The notes below the pieces were generated by a model. It worked only from the letters and a program-made list of their open reading frames with translations. It was not told the origin of the DNA and did no database searches. A stretch of 64,000 nt of DNA from Mycolicibacter heraklionensis (GTDB lineage: Bacteria > Actinomycetota > Actinomycetes > Mycobacteriales > Mycobacteriaceae). The stretch covers positions 3,042,880-3,106,879 of the forward strand of contig NZ_CP080997.1 of assembly GCF_019645815.1 (NCBI RefSeq), written 5' to 3'. The position numbers and the translations under genes are program-made. Positions 17,861 through 27,672 of the stretch are shown here, one piece after another (the first letter of the stretch is position 1; the number at the start of each line of letters is the position of its first letter).

Positions 17861-20102
17861 CGGCAGGCTCAGCGGACCCCGCGTCTGGGACTGGAGCGGC
17901 GTCCGCTGCGTCTTCCACGGGCACCAGCGAGATCTTGCCGCGGTTGTCGATGTCGGCGATCTCCACGCGCAGCTTGTCGCCGACCTTCACCACGTCTTCG
18001 ACCTTGGCCACCCGCTTGCCCTTGCCGAGCTTGGAGATGTGCACCAGGCCGTCGCGACCCGGCAGCAGCGACACGAAGGCGCCGAAGTCGGTGGTCTTGA
18101 CCACGGTGCCCAGGAACCGCTCGCCGATCTTGGGCAGCTGCGGGTTGGCGATCGCGTTGATCTTGTCGATCGCGGCCTGCGCCGACGGGCCGTCGGTGGC
18201 GCCGACGAACACGGTGCCGTCGTCCTCGATCGAGATCTGGGCGCCGGTCTCCTCGGTGATCGAGTTGATCATCTTGCCCTTGGGCCCGATCACCTCGCCG
18301 ATCTTGTCCACCGGAACCTTGATGGTGGTGACCCGCGGCGCGTACGGGCTCATCTCGTCGGGAGCGTCGATGGCCTCGGCCATGACCTCGAGGATGGTCA
18401 GACGCGCGTCCTTGGCCTGCGCCAGCGCACCCGCGAGCACCTGCGACGGAATGCCGTCGAGCTTGGTGTCCAGCTGCAGCGCGGTGACGAAGTCCTTGGT
18501 GCCGGCGACCTTGAAGTCCATGTCGCCGAACGCGTCCTCGGCGCCCAGGATGTCGGTGAGCGCGACGAAGCGACGCTCGGTCTTGCCGTCGACCTCGACG
18601 TCGTCGGAGACCAGGCCCATCGCGATACCGGCGACCGGAGCCTTCAGCGGCACCCCGGCGTTGAGCAGCGCCAGCGTGGACGCACAGACCGAGCCCATCG
18701 AGGTGGATCCGTTGGAGCTCAGGGCTTCCGACACCTGACGGATGGCGTAGGGGAACTCCTCGACGCTGGGCAGCACCGGGACCAGGGCCCGCTCGGCCAG
18801 GGCACCGTGGCCGATCTCGCGGCGCTTGGGCGAACCGACCCGGCCGGTCTCACCGGTCGAGTACGGCGGGAAGTTGTAGTGGTGCATGTAGCGCTTGGAC
18901 TTCTCCGGCCCGAGCGAGTCGATCTGCTGCGCCATCTTCATCATGTCCAGCGTGGTGACGCCCATGATCTGGGTCTCGCCACGCTCGAACAGCGCGCTGC
19001 CGTGCGCCCGGGGGATCACCGCGACCTCGGCGGACAGCGCCCGGATGTCGGTGATGCCACGGCCGTCGATGCGGAAGTGGTCGGTCAGGATGCGCTGGCG
19101 CACCAGCTTCTTGGTGAGGCTCCGGTAGGCCGCGCTGATCTCCTTCTCGCGACCCTCGTAAGTCTCGGCGAGGCGCTCGATGACCTCGGCCTTGATCTCG
19201 TCGGTGCGGTCGTCACGCTCGGCCTTACCGGCGATGGTCAGTGCCTTCGCCAGCTCATCGGTCGCGATGGAGGCCACCGAGTAGTAGACGTCCTCGCCGT
19301 AAGGCGGGAACAGCGGGTAGTCGGCGGTCGGGCGGGCGGCCGCGTCGGCCAGCTCCTGCTGGGCCTTGCACAGCGCCGCGATGAACGGCTTGGCCGCTTC
19401 GAGGCCCTCGGCCACCACGGTCTCGGTCGGCGCCTGGGCGCCGGCTTCGATGAGCTCGATGACGTTCTCGGTGGCCTCGGCTTCGACCATCATGATGGCG
19501 ACGTCACCGTCATCGAGGGTGCGGCCGGCCAGCACCATGTCGAACGCCGCGCGCTCCAGCTGCTCGACGGTGGGGAACGCCACCCAGGTGCCGTCGATCA
19601 GGGCCACCCGCGCGGCACCGACCGGGCCGGAGAACGGCAGGCCGGCGAGCTGGGTGGAAGCCGACGCGGCGTTGATCGCCACCACGTCGTACAGGTCGTT
19701 CGGGTTGAGGCTCAGCACAGTCACCACGACCTGGACCTCGTTGCGCAGGCCGTCGACGAACGACGGGCGCAACGGGCGGTCGGTGAGACGGCAGGTCAGG
19801 ATCGCGTCGGTGGACGGCCGGCCCTCGCGGCGGAAGAACGAGCCGGGAATGCGGCCGGCCGCATACATCCGCTCCTCGACGTCGACGGTGAGCGGGAAGA
19901 AGTCGAAGTGCTCCTTGGGAGCCTTGCTGGCGGTGGTCGCCGACAGCAGCATGGTCTCGTCGTCGAGGTAGGCGACGACGCTGCCGGCGGCTTGCTGGGC
20001 CAGCCGGCCGGTCTCGAAGCGGATGGTGCGCTTGCCGAAGCTGCCGTTGTCGATGACAGCGGTCGACTCGAATACGCCTTCTTCAATTTCAATTGCAGAC
20101 AT
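17838..20102 (-). CDS. gpsI: polyribonucleotide nucleotidyltransferase (PNPase)
   Basis: 754 residues. Two RNase PH domains (about 10-240 and 345-570) flank an alpha-helical linker; [18 protein letters not shown] is the KH domain GxxG loop and the S1 domain starts at [18 protein letters not shown]. It degrades RNA 3' to 5' phosphorolytically in the degradosome. The Ala/Asp/Pro-rich tail is typical of actinobacteria. Upstream is rpsO with a 303-bp spacer. Confidence 0.97.
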   Translation of the reverse strand: MSAIEIEEGVFESTAVIDNGSFGKRTIRFETGRLAQQAAGSVVAYLDDETMLLSATTASKAPKEHFDFFPLTVDVEERMYAAGRIPGSFFRREGRPSTDAILTCRLTDRPLRPSFVDGLRNEVQVVVTVLSLNPNDLYDVVAINAASASTQLAGLPFSGPVGAARVALIDGTWVAFPTVEQLERAAFDMVLAGRTLDDGDVAIMMVEAEATENVIELIEAGAQAPTETVVAEGLEAAKPFIAALCKAQQELADAAARPTADYPLFPPYGEDVYYSVASIATDELAKALTIAGKAERDDRTDEIKAEVIERLAETYEGREKEISAAYRSLTKKLVRQRILTDHFRIDGRGITDIRALSAEVAVIPRAHGSALFERGETQIMGVTTLDMMKMAQQIDSLGPEKSKRYMHHYNFPPYSTGETGRVGSPKRREIGHGALAERALVPVLPSVEEFPYAIRQVSEALSSNGSTSMGSVCASTLALLNAGVPLKAPVAGIAMGLVSDDVEVDGKTERRFVALTDILGAEDAFGDMDFKVAGTKDFVTALQLDTKLDGIPSQVLAGALAQAKDARLTILEVMAEAIDAPDEMSPYAPRVTTIKVPVDKIGEVIGPKGKMINSITEETGAQISIEDDGTVFVGATDGPSAQAAIDKINAIANPQLPKIGERFLGTVVKTTDFGAFVSLLPGRDGLVHISKLGKGKRVAKVEDVVKVGDKLRVEIADIDNRGKISLVPVEDAADAAPVPDAGSAEPADAAAVES

Positions 20103-20405
20103 GGAAGCCCGTGCGGCCTTTCCTGGTTCGTTCAGCTGTTTCGCAACGTCAGACGTGCGTCAGCCAACGACCTGGATGCGGCTACGGTCGTCGATCGAAG
20201 CGGCCGGATCTTTTGAAGACGTACTTTTCAGACCCGGCTGCCACTACCGAAGACCGCCCGATGCAAGTCTGGCTGTTCGCAGGGACATGTCCCGTCGTGA
20301 CGTGCCGGAGTGGCGCACGCGGATGCGGGGCCACACCGATGTCCGGGCCTGGCAGGCCCGGAACGGTCTCACTCTACACGGCAGCGGCTGACGCCGGCCG
20401 GAATG
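20103..20405. other. intergenic region between rpsO and gpsI
   Basis: 303 bp without a coding sequence. It contains a strong stem-loop close to the rpsO end (20342-20362) and presumably the gpsI promoter. In E. coli this interval carries the PNPase autoregulatory hairpin; whether the same holds here is unknown. Confidence 0.6.
20342..20362 (-). terminator. stem-loop downstream of rpsO
   Basis: TCCGGGCC-TGGCA-GGCCCGGA, a perfect 8-bp GC stem with a 5-nt loop, 44-64 bp after the rpsO stop on the minus strand. No U-tract follows. It could end rpsO transcripts or be an RNase/PNPase processing site. Confidence 0.5.
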
Positions 20406-20675
20406 TCAGCGACGCAGGCCCAGGCGCTCGATGAGCGAGCGGTAGCGCGCCACATCGGTCTGGGTCAGGTACTTGAGCAGACGACGCCGCCGGCCGACCA
20501 GCAGCAGCAGTCCGCGCCGGGAGTGGTGGTCATGCTTGTGCTTCTTGAGGTGCTCGGTGAGGTCGACAATCCGCTTGGTCAGCAGGGCGACCTGAGCTTC
20601 GGGCGAGCCGGTGTCGGTCTCGTGCAGGCCGTAGTTGGCCAGGATCTCTTTTTTCTGCTCGACGGTCAGCGCCAC
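20406..20675 (-). CDS. rpsO: 30S ribosomal protein S15 (uS15)
   Basis: 89 residues from GTG 20675. [20 protein letters not shown] and [20 protein letters not shown] are diagnostic of S15, which binds the 16S rRNA central domain early in assembly. Start chosen because the family begins exactly here (M/V-A-L-T). Confidence 0.98.
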   Translation of the reverse strand: MALTVEQKKEILANYGLHETDTGSPEAQVALLTKRIVDLTEHLKKHKHDHHSRRGLLLLVGRRRRLLKYLTQTDVARYRSLIERLGLRR

Positions 20676-20792
20676 GAAAAAAACTCCATCAATCGGTCCC
20701 GCGAATATCAAGTCGGCGGCCACCGCGGACTGCAGCACGCCGAGGGGCGAGTCTAGCAGCGCCCTGGGCGGCCGTCCCAATCGCGCGGGCGG

Positions 20793-21770
20793 TCAGTCGC
20801 CGGAGAGCAGGCCGCGGGTTTTCTCGACATCGGTGTTCATCACCGCCACCAAGTCCGCCACCGAGTCGAACTTCTCCTGGCCGCGGATCCGGCTGACGAA
20901 GTCGACGGCGACGCGCTGTCCGTACAGGTCGGCGGTTTCGTCGATCAGGAACGCCTCCACGGTCCGGGCCCGCCCGGAGAACGTCGGGTTGGTGCCCACC
21001 GACACCGCGGCCCGGCAGCGTTGACCTGCGACGACCGTGCCCGGCACCTGACCGTGGCCCAAGACGGTGAACCATGCGGCGTACACCCCGTCGGCCGGAA
21101 TCGCCGCGAAGGCCGACGGGGCCACGTTGGCGGTCGGGAAGCCCAGGCCACGCCCGCGACCGTCACCGCGCACCACCAGACCTTCGACCCGGTGGGGCCG
21201 GCCCAGCGCCTCAGCGGCGGCCGACACATCGCCGGCGTCGACACAGGATCGGATGTAGGTCGAGGAGAAGGTGACCGACTGGGTGGCGTCGGCGCGCTCG
21301 GCCACCAGCGACACCGATTCGACCCCGAACCCGAACTGCTCGCCGGCGCGGCGCAGGGTCTCGACGTTGCCGGCCGCCTTACGGCCGAAGGTGAAGTTCT
21401 CCCCCACCACCACTTCCACCACGTGCAGGTGCTCGACCAGCAGTTGGTGGATGTAACGGTCCGGGGTGAGCTTCATGAATTCGGGCGTGAACGGAATCAC
21501 CAGGAAGACGTCGATGCCGAACTGCTCGACCAGCTCGGCACGGCGCGCCAGCGTGGTGAGCTGCGCGGGATGGTTGCCGGGGTAGACGACCTCCATGGGA
21601 TGCGGGTCGAAGGTCATCAGCACCGTCGGCACGCCGCGCGCCTGGCCGGCCTTCACCGCATGGGCAATCAGCTCCGCATGACCACGATGCACACCGTCGA
21701 ACACGCCGATGGTGAGCACGCACCTGCCCCAGTCTGTGGGGATCTCGTCCTGCCCCCGCCACCGCTGCAC
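20793..21770 (-). CDS. ribF: bifunctional riboflavin kinase/FMN adenylyltransferase
   Basis: 325 residues. CVLTIGVFDGVHRGHAELI is the adenylyltransferase nucleotide-binding motif; the C-terminal half from about residue 180 (RVEGLVVRGDGRGRGLGFPT) is the riboflavin kinase barrel. Makes FMN and then FAD. It starts 24 bp from the divergent DtxR-family gene, so the two share a very compact promoter region. Confidence 0.97.
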   Translation of the reverse strand: MQRWRGQDEIPTDWGRCVLTIGVFDGVHRGHAELIAHAVKAGQARGVPTVLMTFDPHPMEVVYPGNHPAQLTTLARRAELVEQFGIDVFLVIPFTPEFMKLTPDRYIHQLLVEHLHVVEVVVGENFTFGRKAAGNVETLRRAGEQFGFGVESVSLVAERADATQSVTFSSTYIRSCVDAGDVSAAAEALGRPHRVEGLVVRGDGRGRGLGFPTANVAPSAFAAIPADGVYAAWFTVLGHGQVPGTVVAGQRCRAAVSVGTNPTFSGRARTVEAFLIDETADLYGQRVAVDFVSRIRGQEKFDSVADLVAVMNTDVEKTRGLLSGD

Positions 21771-21773
21771 GAG

Positions 21774-21794
21774 GACAGCCTAAACTGTCCCGTT
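21774..21794. promoter_or_regulatory. compact divergent promoter with dyad and leaderless -10
   Basis: GACAG-CCTAAA-CTGTC (21774-21789) is an inverted repeat in the 24-bp gap between ribF and the mntR/sirR gene. TAAACT at 21781-21786 fits the mycobacterial -10 pattern TANNNT at the right distance for transcription to start at the GTG itself (21795). Confidence 0.45.
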
Positions 21795-22493
21795 GTGAGC
21801 CCTTGGGAGCAGTCGGATGGGCTGAGTAGCGTCGCCCAGGACTATCTGAAAGTCATCTGGACCGCCCAGGAATGGTCACCGGACAAGGTCAGCACCAAGA
21901 TGCTGGCAGAGAAGATCGGCGTGTCGGCCAGCACCGCCTCGGAGTCGATCCGCAAGCTCGCCGATGCGGGCTTGGTGGACCACGAGAAGTACGGCGCGGT
22001 GACCCTGACCGACGAGGGGCGCCGGGCCGCGCTCGCCATGGTGCGCCGGCACCGCCTGATCGAGACCTTTCTGGTGCGCGAACTGGGCTACAGCTGGGAT
22101 GAGGTGCACGACGAGGCCGAAGTCCTCGAGCACGCGGTGTCAGACCGGCTGATCGCACGTATCGACGCCAAGCTGGGCTTCCCGCAGCGCGACCCGCACG
22201 GCGACCCGATCCCGGCGACGGACGGTCAGGTGCCGACTCCTCCGGCCCGCCAACTGTGGGCGTGCGCCGAGGGCGAGACCGGCACGGTGGCCCGCATCTC
22301 CGACAACGATCCGGAGATGCTGCGCTACTTCGCCCAGGTGGGCATCAGCCTCGACGCCCGGTTGCGAGTGCTGACTCGCCGCGACTTCGCCGGGATCATC
22401 TCGATAGCCCTTGATTCGCCCGCGGGCTCCGATCGCGAGCAGGCCACCGTTGACCTGGGCAGCCCTGCCGCCCAGGCGATCTGGGTGGTCTAG
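21795..22493 (+). CDS. sirR: DtxR-family metalloregulator (SirR/MntR)
   Basis: 232 residues from GTG 21795. Winged-helix DNA-binding domain (SSVAQDYLKVIW ... VSASTASESIRKL), dimerisation and metal-binding helices with VHDEAEVLEHAVSD carrying the E/H ligands, and a C-terminal SH3/FeoA-like domain (QLWACAEGETGTVARISD). The M. tuberculosis counterpart Rv2788 is known as SirR and acts as a manganese-responsive regulator, so MntR is the functional name. Likely leaderless. Confidence 0.92.
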   Translation: MSPWEQSDGLSSVAQDYLKVIWTAQEWSPDKVSTKMLAEKIGVSASTASESIRKLADAGLVDHEKYGAVTLTDEGRRAALAMVRRHRLIETFLVRELGYSWDEVHDEAEVLEHAVSDRLIARIDAKLGFPQRDPHGDPIPATDGQVPTPPARQLWACAEGETGTVARISDNDPEMLRYFAQVGISLDARLRVLTRRDFAGIISIALDSPAGSDREQATVDLGSPAAQAIWVV

Positions 22494-22496
22494 CCC

Positions 22497-23381
22497 TTAC
22501 TTCACGTGGTCGGCGAGTTGGCCTTCGGCCCCGAAGAGTTCCTGCTGCCAGTACGCGACCAGTTCGGTGGTGTCGATCTGGTCGGGGTGAAAGTCACGCT
22601 TCTTGAAGGGCCGCATGTCGAAGTAGAAGCCCTTCCACATCGGGTTGCGCAGCATCTGCACCGTTTCCTTGAGGATCCGGAACGGTTGACGGCGGCCCTC
22701 GACGTCGGTGGTGGCGATCGACAGCCAGGAGAACAACACCAGGATCGGAATGCCACAGTTCTGCGCGAAGCGCATCCACCGGATGCGTGTCGACTCCGGA
22801 ACGCCCACCGCCCGGTACACGTCGAACGCAACCGACTTGTGCTCCAACTCTTCCAGCGCGTGCCAGTTCAGCAGATTGCGGATCTCGGCGTCATACATCA
22901 TCGCCTGGACCGCCGGGCGTTTCAGGATGTTCTCCGCCCACACCGCGGTGAAATGCTCTGCGGCCACGGTGAATCCGAGGAAGAAGTGGCGAAGGCGAGG
23001 CAGCCGGTCCGGGTTGGGGAACTGCTTGTCGAGGAACTTCTCCATCCGCTCGGTGCTGCCCAGCAGGTACTCGAACCACGCGGTCGGGTATCCCATGGCC
23101 GCGAGTTGTTCATTGAGCTCACGGTGCTGGCGGCCGTGCGTCTTCTCCTGCCCGACGAAGCCGGCCACGCGCTTCGTCAATTCGGGGTCGGTGAGCTGGT
23201 CGGCATAGCGGCGCACCGAGCGCACGAAGATGTCCTCGCCGGGCGGGAAGATCGCTGACAAGATGGCCACCAGATGGCTGAACACAATGCTGTCGTCGGC
23301 GAAATACCGGTCGCCGGCGGGCTGTTCACCGAACCCGAAGTTCAGTCGTCGGACGGCGGGGTACGTCATCACGTTCGTCAT
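22497..23381 (-). CDS. PF10118 metal-dependent hydrolase family protein (second copy)
   Basis: 294 residues, paralogue of the gene at 13995. Conserved clusters GEDIFVRSV, GQEKTHGRQH, VAAEHFTAVWAE and EELEHKSVAFDV give the expected Glu/His metal ligands. It is convergent with the sirR gene (3-bp gap) and lies 81 bp from the 3' end of the AraC regulator gene on the same strand, which may control it. Function unproven; substrates may be lipids. Confidence 0.8.
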   Translation of the reverse strand: MTNVMTYPAVRRLNFGFGEQPAGDRYFADDSIVFSHLVAILSAIFPPGEDIFVRSVRRYADQLTDPELTKRVAGFVGQEKTHGRQHRELNEQLAAMGYPTAWFEYLLGSTERMEKFLDKQFPNPDRLPRLRHFFLGFTVAAEHFTAVWAENILKRPAVQAMMYDAEIRNLLNWHALEELEHKSVAFDVYRAVGVPESTRIRWMRFAQNCGIPILVLFSWLSIATTDVEGRRQPFRILKETVQMLRNPMWKGFYFDMRPFKKRDFHPDQIDTTELVAYWQQELFGAEGQLADHVK

Positions 23382-23462
23382 GCCAACGACGCTAGGTCCG
23401 ACTTCCGGGCGGGCGGAATGTGCGAGCCGGACAAGGATTTGATGTTTTCGGACAGCCGGCCG

Positions 23463-24500
23463 TCAGGGCCTTCGTCCCCGGTGTTTGCTGGGCGGTGTGC
23501 CGACCCACCGGATAAAGGCACGACTGAAGGCGGCCGTTTCCGAATATCCCAGTTGACGGGCCGTTTCCTCGACGGTGAGGCCCGATTCGAGCATGGCTGC
23601 CGCCAGGGTCACCCGCACCTCGTCGACCAACGCGCGGTAGCTGGTGTGTTCGCCTGCAAGGCGGCGATGCAGGGTGCGCTCGGTGATGCACAGTTCGTCG
23701 GCGATCACCGCCATCGACGGCAGCACGCCGGGGTCCCGGACCAGCCGGGAGCGCACCTGTGCGGCGATTCCCCGCCGCCGACGACGGGTCTGCAAGAGCT
23801 CTTCGCACTGCAGGGCGCACGCCTCGGCGGCAGCGGGGTCCGCCGCCGGCATCGGTAGCGCCAGCACTTCGACGGGGATGGTGATCGCACTGCGCTTCGC
23901 GGCGACGTCGACTTCGATTGTCACCCAGGGAAACTCGAGACGTTCGACGGGAAAGTCGATGCCCGGCAGCTCGACCTTGATCGGCGCGTCCGAGTTCAGC
24001 TGGCCGATCAGCAGCGGCACCATGTTGGTCAGCGCGAACAGATCCCGTTCCAACATGAAGGTCCGGACGTCGGCGGGCACGGCACTGTCGTCGAACTCGA
24101 GCACGGCGCCCTCAGGGGTGTCGTGGCGGGTCAGCCGCAGAAACGTCGACGACAACGTCGCGTACCGGCAGGCCGTGTTGACCGCGTCGCCCAGGGTCGG
24201 GCTGGCCAGCAGCGCATAGCCGAGCACACCGGTGTTCGCGAAGTTGTACTGCAGACCGACGTCACGGGCGAACTCGTGTGGATCTGTTACCCGGCCAAGG
24301 ATGTTACGCAGAATCGCGAGTTCCTGGCCGGCTTGAACCTCGATCGCACTGTCCGCGATGTCGGCCGGCGTGACACCGGTACCCGCAAGACACCCCGCCG
24401 CATCGATGCCATGCAGGCGGGCGGCCTGAAGAAGATGCCGACAGGTCGCCACCGGCCGGGGAATGTCCCAATCCGCCTGCGCGGCACCGCCGATCGACAC
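23463..24500 (-). CDS. AraC-family transcriptional regulator (ArcR/OruR type)
   Basis: 345 residues from GTG 24500; upstream residues in the frame look non-coding. The N-terminal ~200 residues are the AraC-type ligand-binding arm (PF12625-like: GLQYNFANTGVLGYALLASPTLGDA). The C-terminal double HTH has ELCITERTLHRRLAGEHTSYRALVDEVR and LGYSETAAFSRAFIRWVGTPPSKHR. Likely activates nearby lipid-catabolism genes. A 10-bp palindrome GACACGTGTC covers the start codon. Confidence 0.9.
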   Translation of the reverse strand: MSIGGAAQADWDIPRPVATCRHLLQAARLHGIDAAGCLAGTGVTPADIADSAIEVQAGQELAILRNILGRVTDPHEFARDVGLQYNFANTGVLGYALLASPTLGDAVNTACRYATLSSTFLRLTRHDTPEGAVLEFDDSAVPADVRTFMLERDLFALTNMVPLLIGQLNSDAPIKVELPGIDFPVERLEFPWVTIEVDVAAKRSAITIPVEVLALPMPAADPAAAEACALQCEELLQTRRRRRGIAAQVRSRLVRDPGVLPSMAVIADELCITERTLHRRLAGEHTSYRALVDEVRVTLAAAMLESGLTVEETARQLGYSETAAFSRAFIRWVGTPPSKHRGRRP

Positions 24501-24556
24501 GTGTCCGAATATATCAAATTTGGATCGGCGCGCACCTACCGCTCTACGATTTGCCG

Positions 24557-24988
24557 ATGGCAAAACTTGAGTTGTCCCGCGAGCTGTCACTGCCTCCCGA
24601 CGAAGCCTGGTCTCATGCGTCGAATCTGGCCGAATTGGGTGACTGGCTGTCCCTGCACCAGGGCTGGCGCTGTGAGATACCGGCCGAACTCGAGGCAGGA
24701 ACCACCTTGATCGGAGTGGCCGGAGCCAAGGGCATGCGCAACCGCGTCACCTGGACGGTCCGCAGGGTCGACCCGCCCGCCCTGCTGGAACTGACCGGCG
24801 ACGGCGTGGGCGGTACCAAGTACGCGCTGACCCTGGCCATCGCCCCAGCCGTCTCCGGCTCGAAATTCACTCTGCGGATGGACCTGGGTGGCCGGCCGCT
24901 GTTCGGCCCGATCGGGGCCACCGCCGCCCGCGCGGTCAAGGGCGACATCGAGCGGTCCATCAAGCACTTCGAATCGCTGTACACCTGA
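24557..24988 (+). CDS. SRPBCC family protein
   Basis: 143 residues from ATG 24557 (a TTG two codons upstream is less likely). AKLELSRELSLPPDEAWSHASNLAELGDWL and the C-terminal helix AARAVKGDIERSIKHFESL define the fold. It resembles the SRPBCC protein at 30702, suggesting a related lipid ligand. Divergent from the AraC gene with a 56-bp gap, so it may be the regulator's target. Confidence 0.8.
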   Translation: MAKLELSRELSLPPDEAWSHASNLAELGDWLSLHQGWRCEIPAELEAGTTLIGVAGAKGMRNRVTWTVRRVDPPALLELTGDGVGGTKYALTLAIAPAVSGSKFTLRMDLGGRPLFGPIGATAARAVKGDIERSIKHFESLYT

Positions 24989-24998
24989 GTGAGCTTCC

Positions 24999-26226
24999 TC
25001 ATGACCTGGGCCCGCCGGCGGTCGTTCTCGACGGTGGCGCCGCGACTACGTACTCCCCCAGCTCGTAGTGTTCGGCGTCGGGAGTCGCGGCGAGCCGGCG
25101 TCGATACGTATTGGGTGTCCATGGCCACAACTCGGGCAGGCCATCGGCACCCAGATACCAACTCGTGCAACCGGTCGCCCACACGGTGCCCGGCATGGCG
25201 TCATGCATGCTCGCGTTGAACTCGTCGGTGGCATGCAATGTGGGTGCGACGGTGTCGAATTCACCATCGCACCAACGCTGGATCCAGCCCAGAATGTACC
25301 CGGCCTGCGCCTCGGCGATCGCAGTCAACGAGTAGTTGCCGACCGGACTATGCGGCCCGATCAGCATGAAGAAGTTCGGAAAGCCGGGCAGTGCCACGCC
25401 CAGGTGGGCCTTGGGGCCGGCTGCCCACAACTGCTCGACGGTGAGCCCACCGGGACCCGCCACCGCCATCGGCCGCATGAACGCATGGGCATCGAACCCG
25501 GTGGCCAGCACGATGGCGTCGAGTTCATGCAATATGCCATCGCGGGTGACGATGCCGCGTCGCTCGATGCGGTCGATCCCGGTGTCGATCAGGTGCACGT
25601 TGCGGCGTTGCACGGCCGAATAGAAGCCCGCAGAGATCACCAGCCGCCGGCACATCGGCTGGTAGTCCGGAGTGAGCCTGCGACGCAGGTCGGGCTCACG
25701 CACCGTGCGCAGATTGATCCGGCAGGCGCGAGATAAGAACGTGCGCCGCCACCCCGGGCGCACCAGCGCGCGAGCGAAGAACTCGAATGCGTGGTCAAAG
25801 CCACGGTAGGCCAGGGCGTCCAGCATGGGGAACCGGCGGTGCAACGCGCCGGTCCAGCGCCGGTAGCTCGGATTGGGCAGCGGCAGAATCCATTGCGCAC
25901 TGCGCTGATACAGCTCCAGAACGCCGACCGAGTCGGCCAGACCGCACACCAGCTGCACACCGGTTGACCCGGTGCCGATGACCGCGACGCGCTTGCCGGC
26001 CAGCTCCGCGCTGTGGTCCCACCTCGCCGAGTGCATGACCGGTCCGCAAAAGTCCGACAGCCCTTCGATGTCGGGCATCCGCGGTTCCCGCAGCACCCCG
26101 GCGGCCGAAATGAGGAAGTCGTGCGTAGCCGTCTGCCCGGTCGTGGTGGAAAGCTGCCAGCTGCGACCGTCGAAACGGTGATCAGGACCGTGGTGCCGGC
26201 AATTCGTTGCCGCACGGAGGCTCTCA
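24999..26226 (-). pseudogene. flavin-containing (Baeyer-Villiger-type) monooxygenase lacking its N-terminal FAD domain
   Basis: The frame encodes about 405 residues that match the middle and end of BVMO-like flavoproteins: FLISAAGVLREPRMPDIEGL, the NADPH Rossmann loop VAVIGTGSTGVQLV, ATGFDAH and FFMLIGPHSPVG. The first ~120 residues of the family, with the GxGxxG FAD site, are absent. Upstream the frame runs into the 3' end of the P450 gene in a non-coding phase. The only well-placed ATG (ATGA overlap at 26223-26228) reads a different frame. So the gene has lost its 5' end, probably by a deletion that joined it to the P450. Confidence 0.75.
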
Positions 26227-27540
26227 TGCGGTCTTCCTGACCCGCAGCGGCACCGACGCCGGCCCCTGCAGCGACGGCGTTGTCCCCCACCGCACCGGTC
26301 CGGCCAACTCCAGACCGTCGACCTCGTCGAGTAGGTAGTCGATGGCGGTAACGACCTCGAGTCGTGCCAGGTGCGCTCCGAGACAGAAGTGGATGCCATG
26401 CCCGAAGCCGAGGTGGGCCGCCGTCGCTCGGTGGACGTCGAATCGGTTCGGGTCGGGGAACTTAAGCGGGTCGCGGTTGGCCGATGCGTAGAACAAGACC
26501 ACCCGGGCGTCGCGCGGCACAACCGCTCCGCCGATCTCGCAGTCCGCGGTGGCGATCCTGGTCACCCATTGCACCGGCGAGCCCCAGCGGGCGGTTTCCT
26601 CGACCGCCGCGCCCAGCAGGCTGCGGTCCGCACGCAACGCGGCGAAGAGTTCCGGGTCTTGCGCGAGCCGGATCAACAGCATGCCCAGCAGGTTGGTGGT
26701 GGTCTCATTGCCGGCAACCAGCACGATCAAGGCGTAGTAGAACGCCTCTTGGTCAGAGATTTCTCCGGTATCGACGGCCAGCCGCAGCCTGTCCAGCACT
26801 TCGGCGCCCGCACTTCCGGCGCGGCGTTTGAGTTCGGCCGCGACGAAGCTGCGGTATTGGATGTAGGCCGAGAAACTCGTCGATGTGAGACGAAGAACCT
26901 CGAAAATCGTTCTGGGGCTGAATATCTGCGCCCACCGATCGGAGACGGCCCGAAACTGTTCCCATTGATCGCGGGGTACCCCGAGAACTCGGGCGATCAC
27001 GTTGACCGGCAACGGGATGGTCAACGCCGGCACCATGTCGACGACTTCGCCACGTTGAAGCTGTTTGACTCCGTCGGCGGCCAATTCCCTGATGTCGTCG
27101 GTGAAAGACGCGATCGACTTCTTGCTGAACATGGGCTGGGTGACCCGCCGCAGCCGCTCGTGGTTCGGCGGATCAGTGGTGATGATCGAGGGACCCGGCG
27201 TCGAGCGCAGCATGATCCCGTGTGACGACGAGAAGATCTCGTTGTCGCGGGCAGCGGCGTGGACGTCGGCATAGCGCCCGAGCATCCACACGCCGAGTCG
27301 TTCGTTGACCACCACCGGGTGCTCCCGGATCCGTTCGAAGTCCGGATGCGGGTTCGCGATGCTCTCCGGCAGTGTGGGATCGAAGGTGGTGCGCGGTACG
27401 GCGGCTGGCGCGAGCCGGGCGCGCGGACGACGGAGATCGCGATAGGCACCGACGGCGAAGGGGCGCCCCAGATCGCCGATCGCGGTGCGGGCCGCCGCCG
27501 CGATCGCTCTGGCCGGGGGGTGCAGCAGGTCGCTGGGCAT
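26224..27540 (-). CDS. cytochrome P450
   Basis: 438 residues. AGNETT is the I-helix oxygen-activation motif, EETAR the K-helix ExxR, and FGHGIHFCLGAHLARLE the heme-thiolate loop. Soluble actinobacterial type, needing a ferredoxin supplied elsewhere. Neighbouring CoA-ester catabolic genes suggest a hydrophobic terpenoid, steroid or lipid substrate. It follows fadE21 by 132 bp on the same strand and is followed directly by the truncated flavin monooxygenase. Confidence 0.95.
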   Translation of the reverse strand: MPSDLLHPPARAIAAAARTAIGDLGRPFAVGAYRDLRRPRARLAPAAVPRTTFDPTLPESIANPHPDFERIREHPVVVNERLGVWMLGRYADVHAAARDNEIFSSSHGIMLRSTPGPSIITTDPPNHERLRRVTQPMFSKKSIASFTDDIRELAADGVKQLQRGEVVDMVPALTIPLPVNVIARVLGVPRDQWEQFRAVSDRWAQIFSPRTIFEVLRLTSTSFSAYIQYRSFVAAELKRRAGSAGAEVLDRLRLAVDTGEISDQEAFYYALIVLVAGNETTTNLLGMLLIRLAQDPELFAALRADRSLLGAAVEETARWGSPVQWVTRIATADCEIGGAVVPRDARVVLFYASANRDPLKFPDPNRFDVHRATAAHLGFGHGIHFCLGAHLARLEVVTAIDYLLDEVDGLELAGPVRWGTTPSLQGPASVPLRVRKTA

Positions 27541-27672
27541 ATCCCGACGTTAGGACTGTTGAGCCCGGACCGGAATGCGCGGAACGGACACCTATTTGAT
27601 CGTTTCAGACAGACTGCGCGTCATCGTCGTGGCTCAGCGACAGGACACCCGGGCTTGGGTGACGGTCACCGA

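Noticed and set aside
17571..20216. 881-codon plus-strand open frame opposite gpsI.
   Set aside because: It is the complement of the conserved gpsI frame and its translation (LDVHAQLV... RRGRRDLG type) has no domain.
23400..24220. Plus-strand frames opposite the AraC regulator.
   Set aside because: Arg/Ser/Pro-rich shadows; the AraC HTH motifs on the minus strand decide the coding strand.
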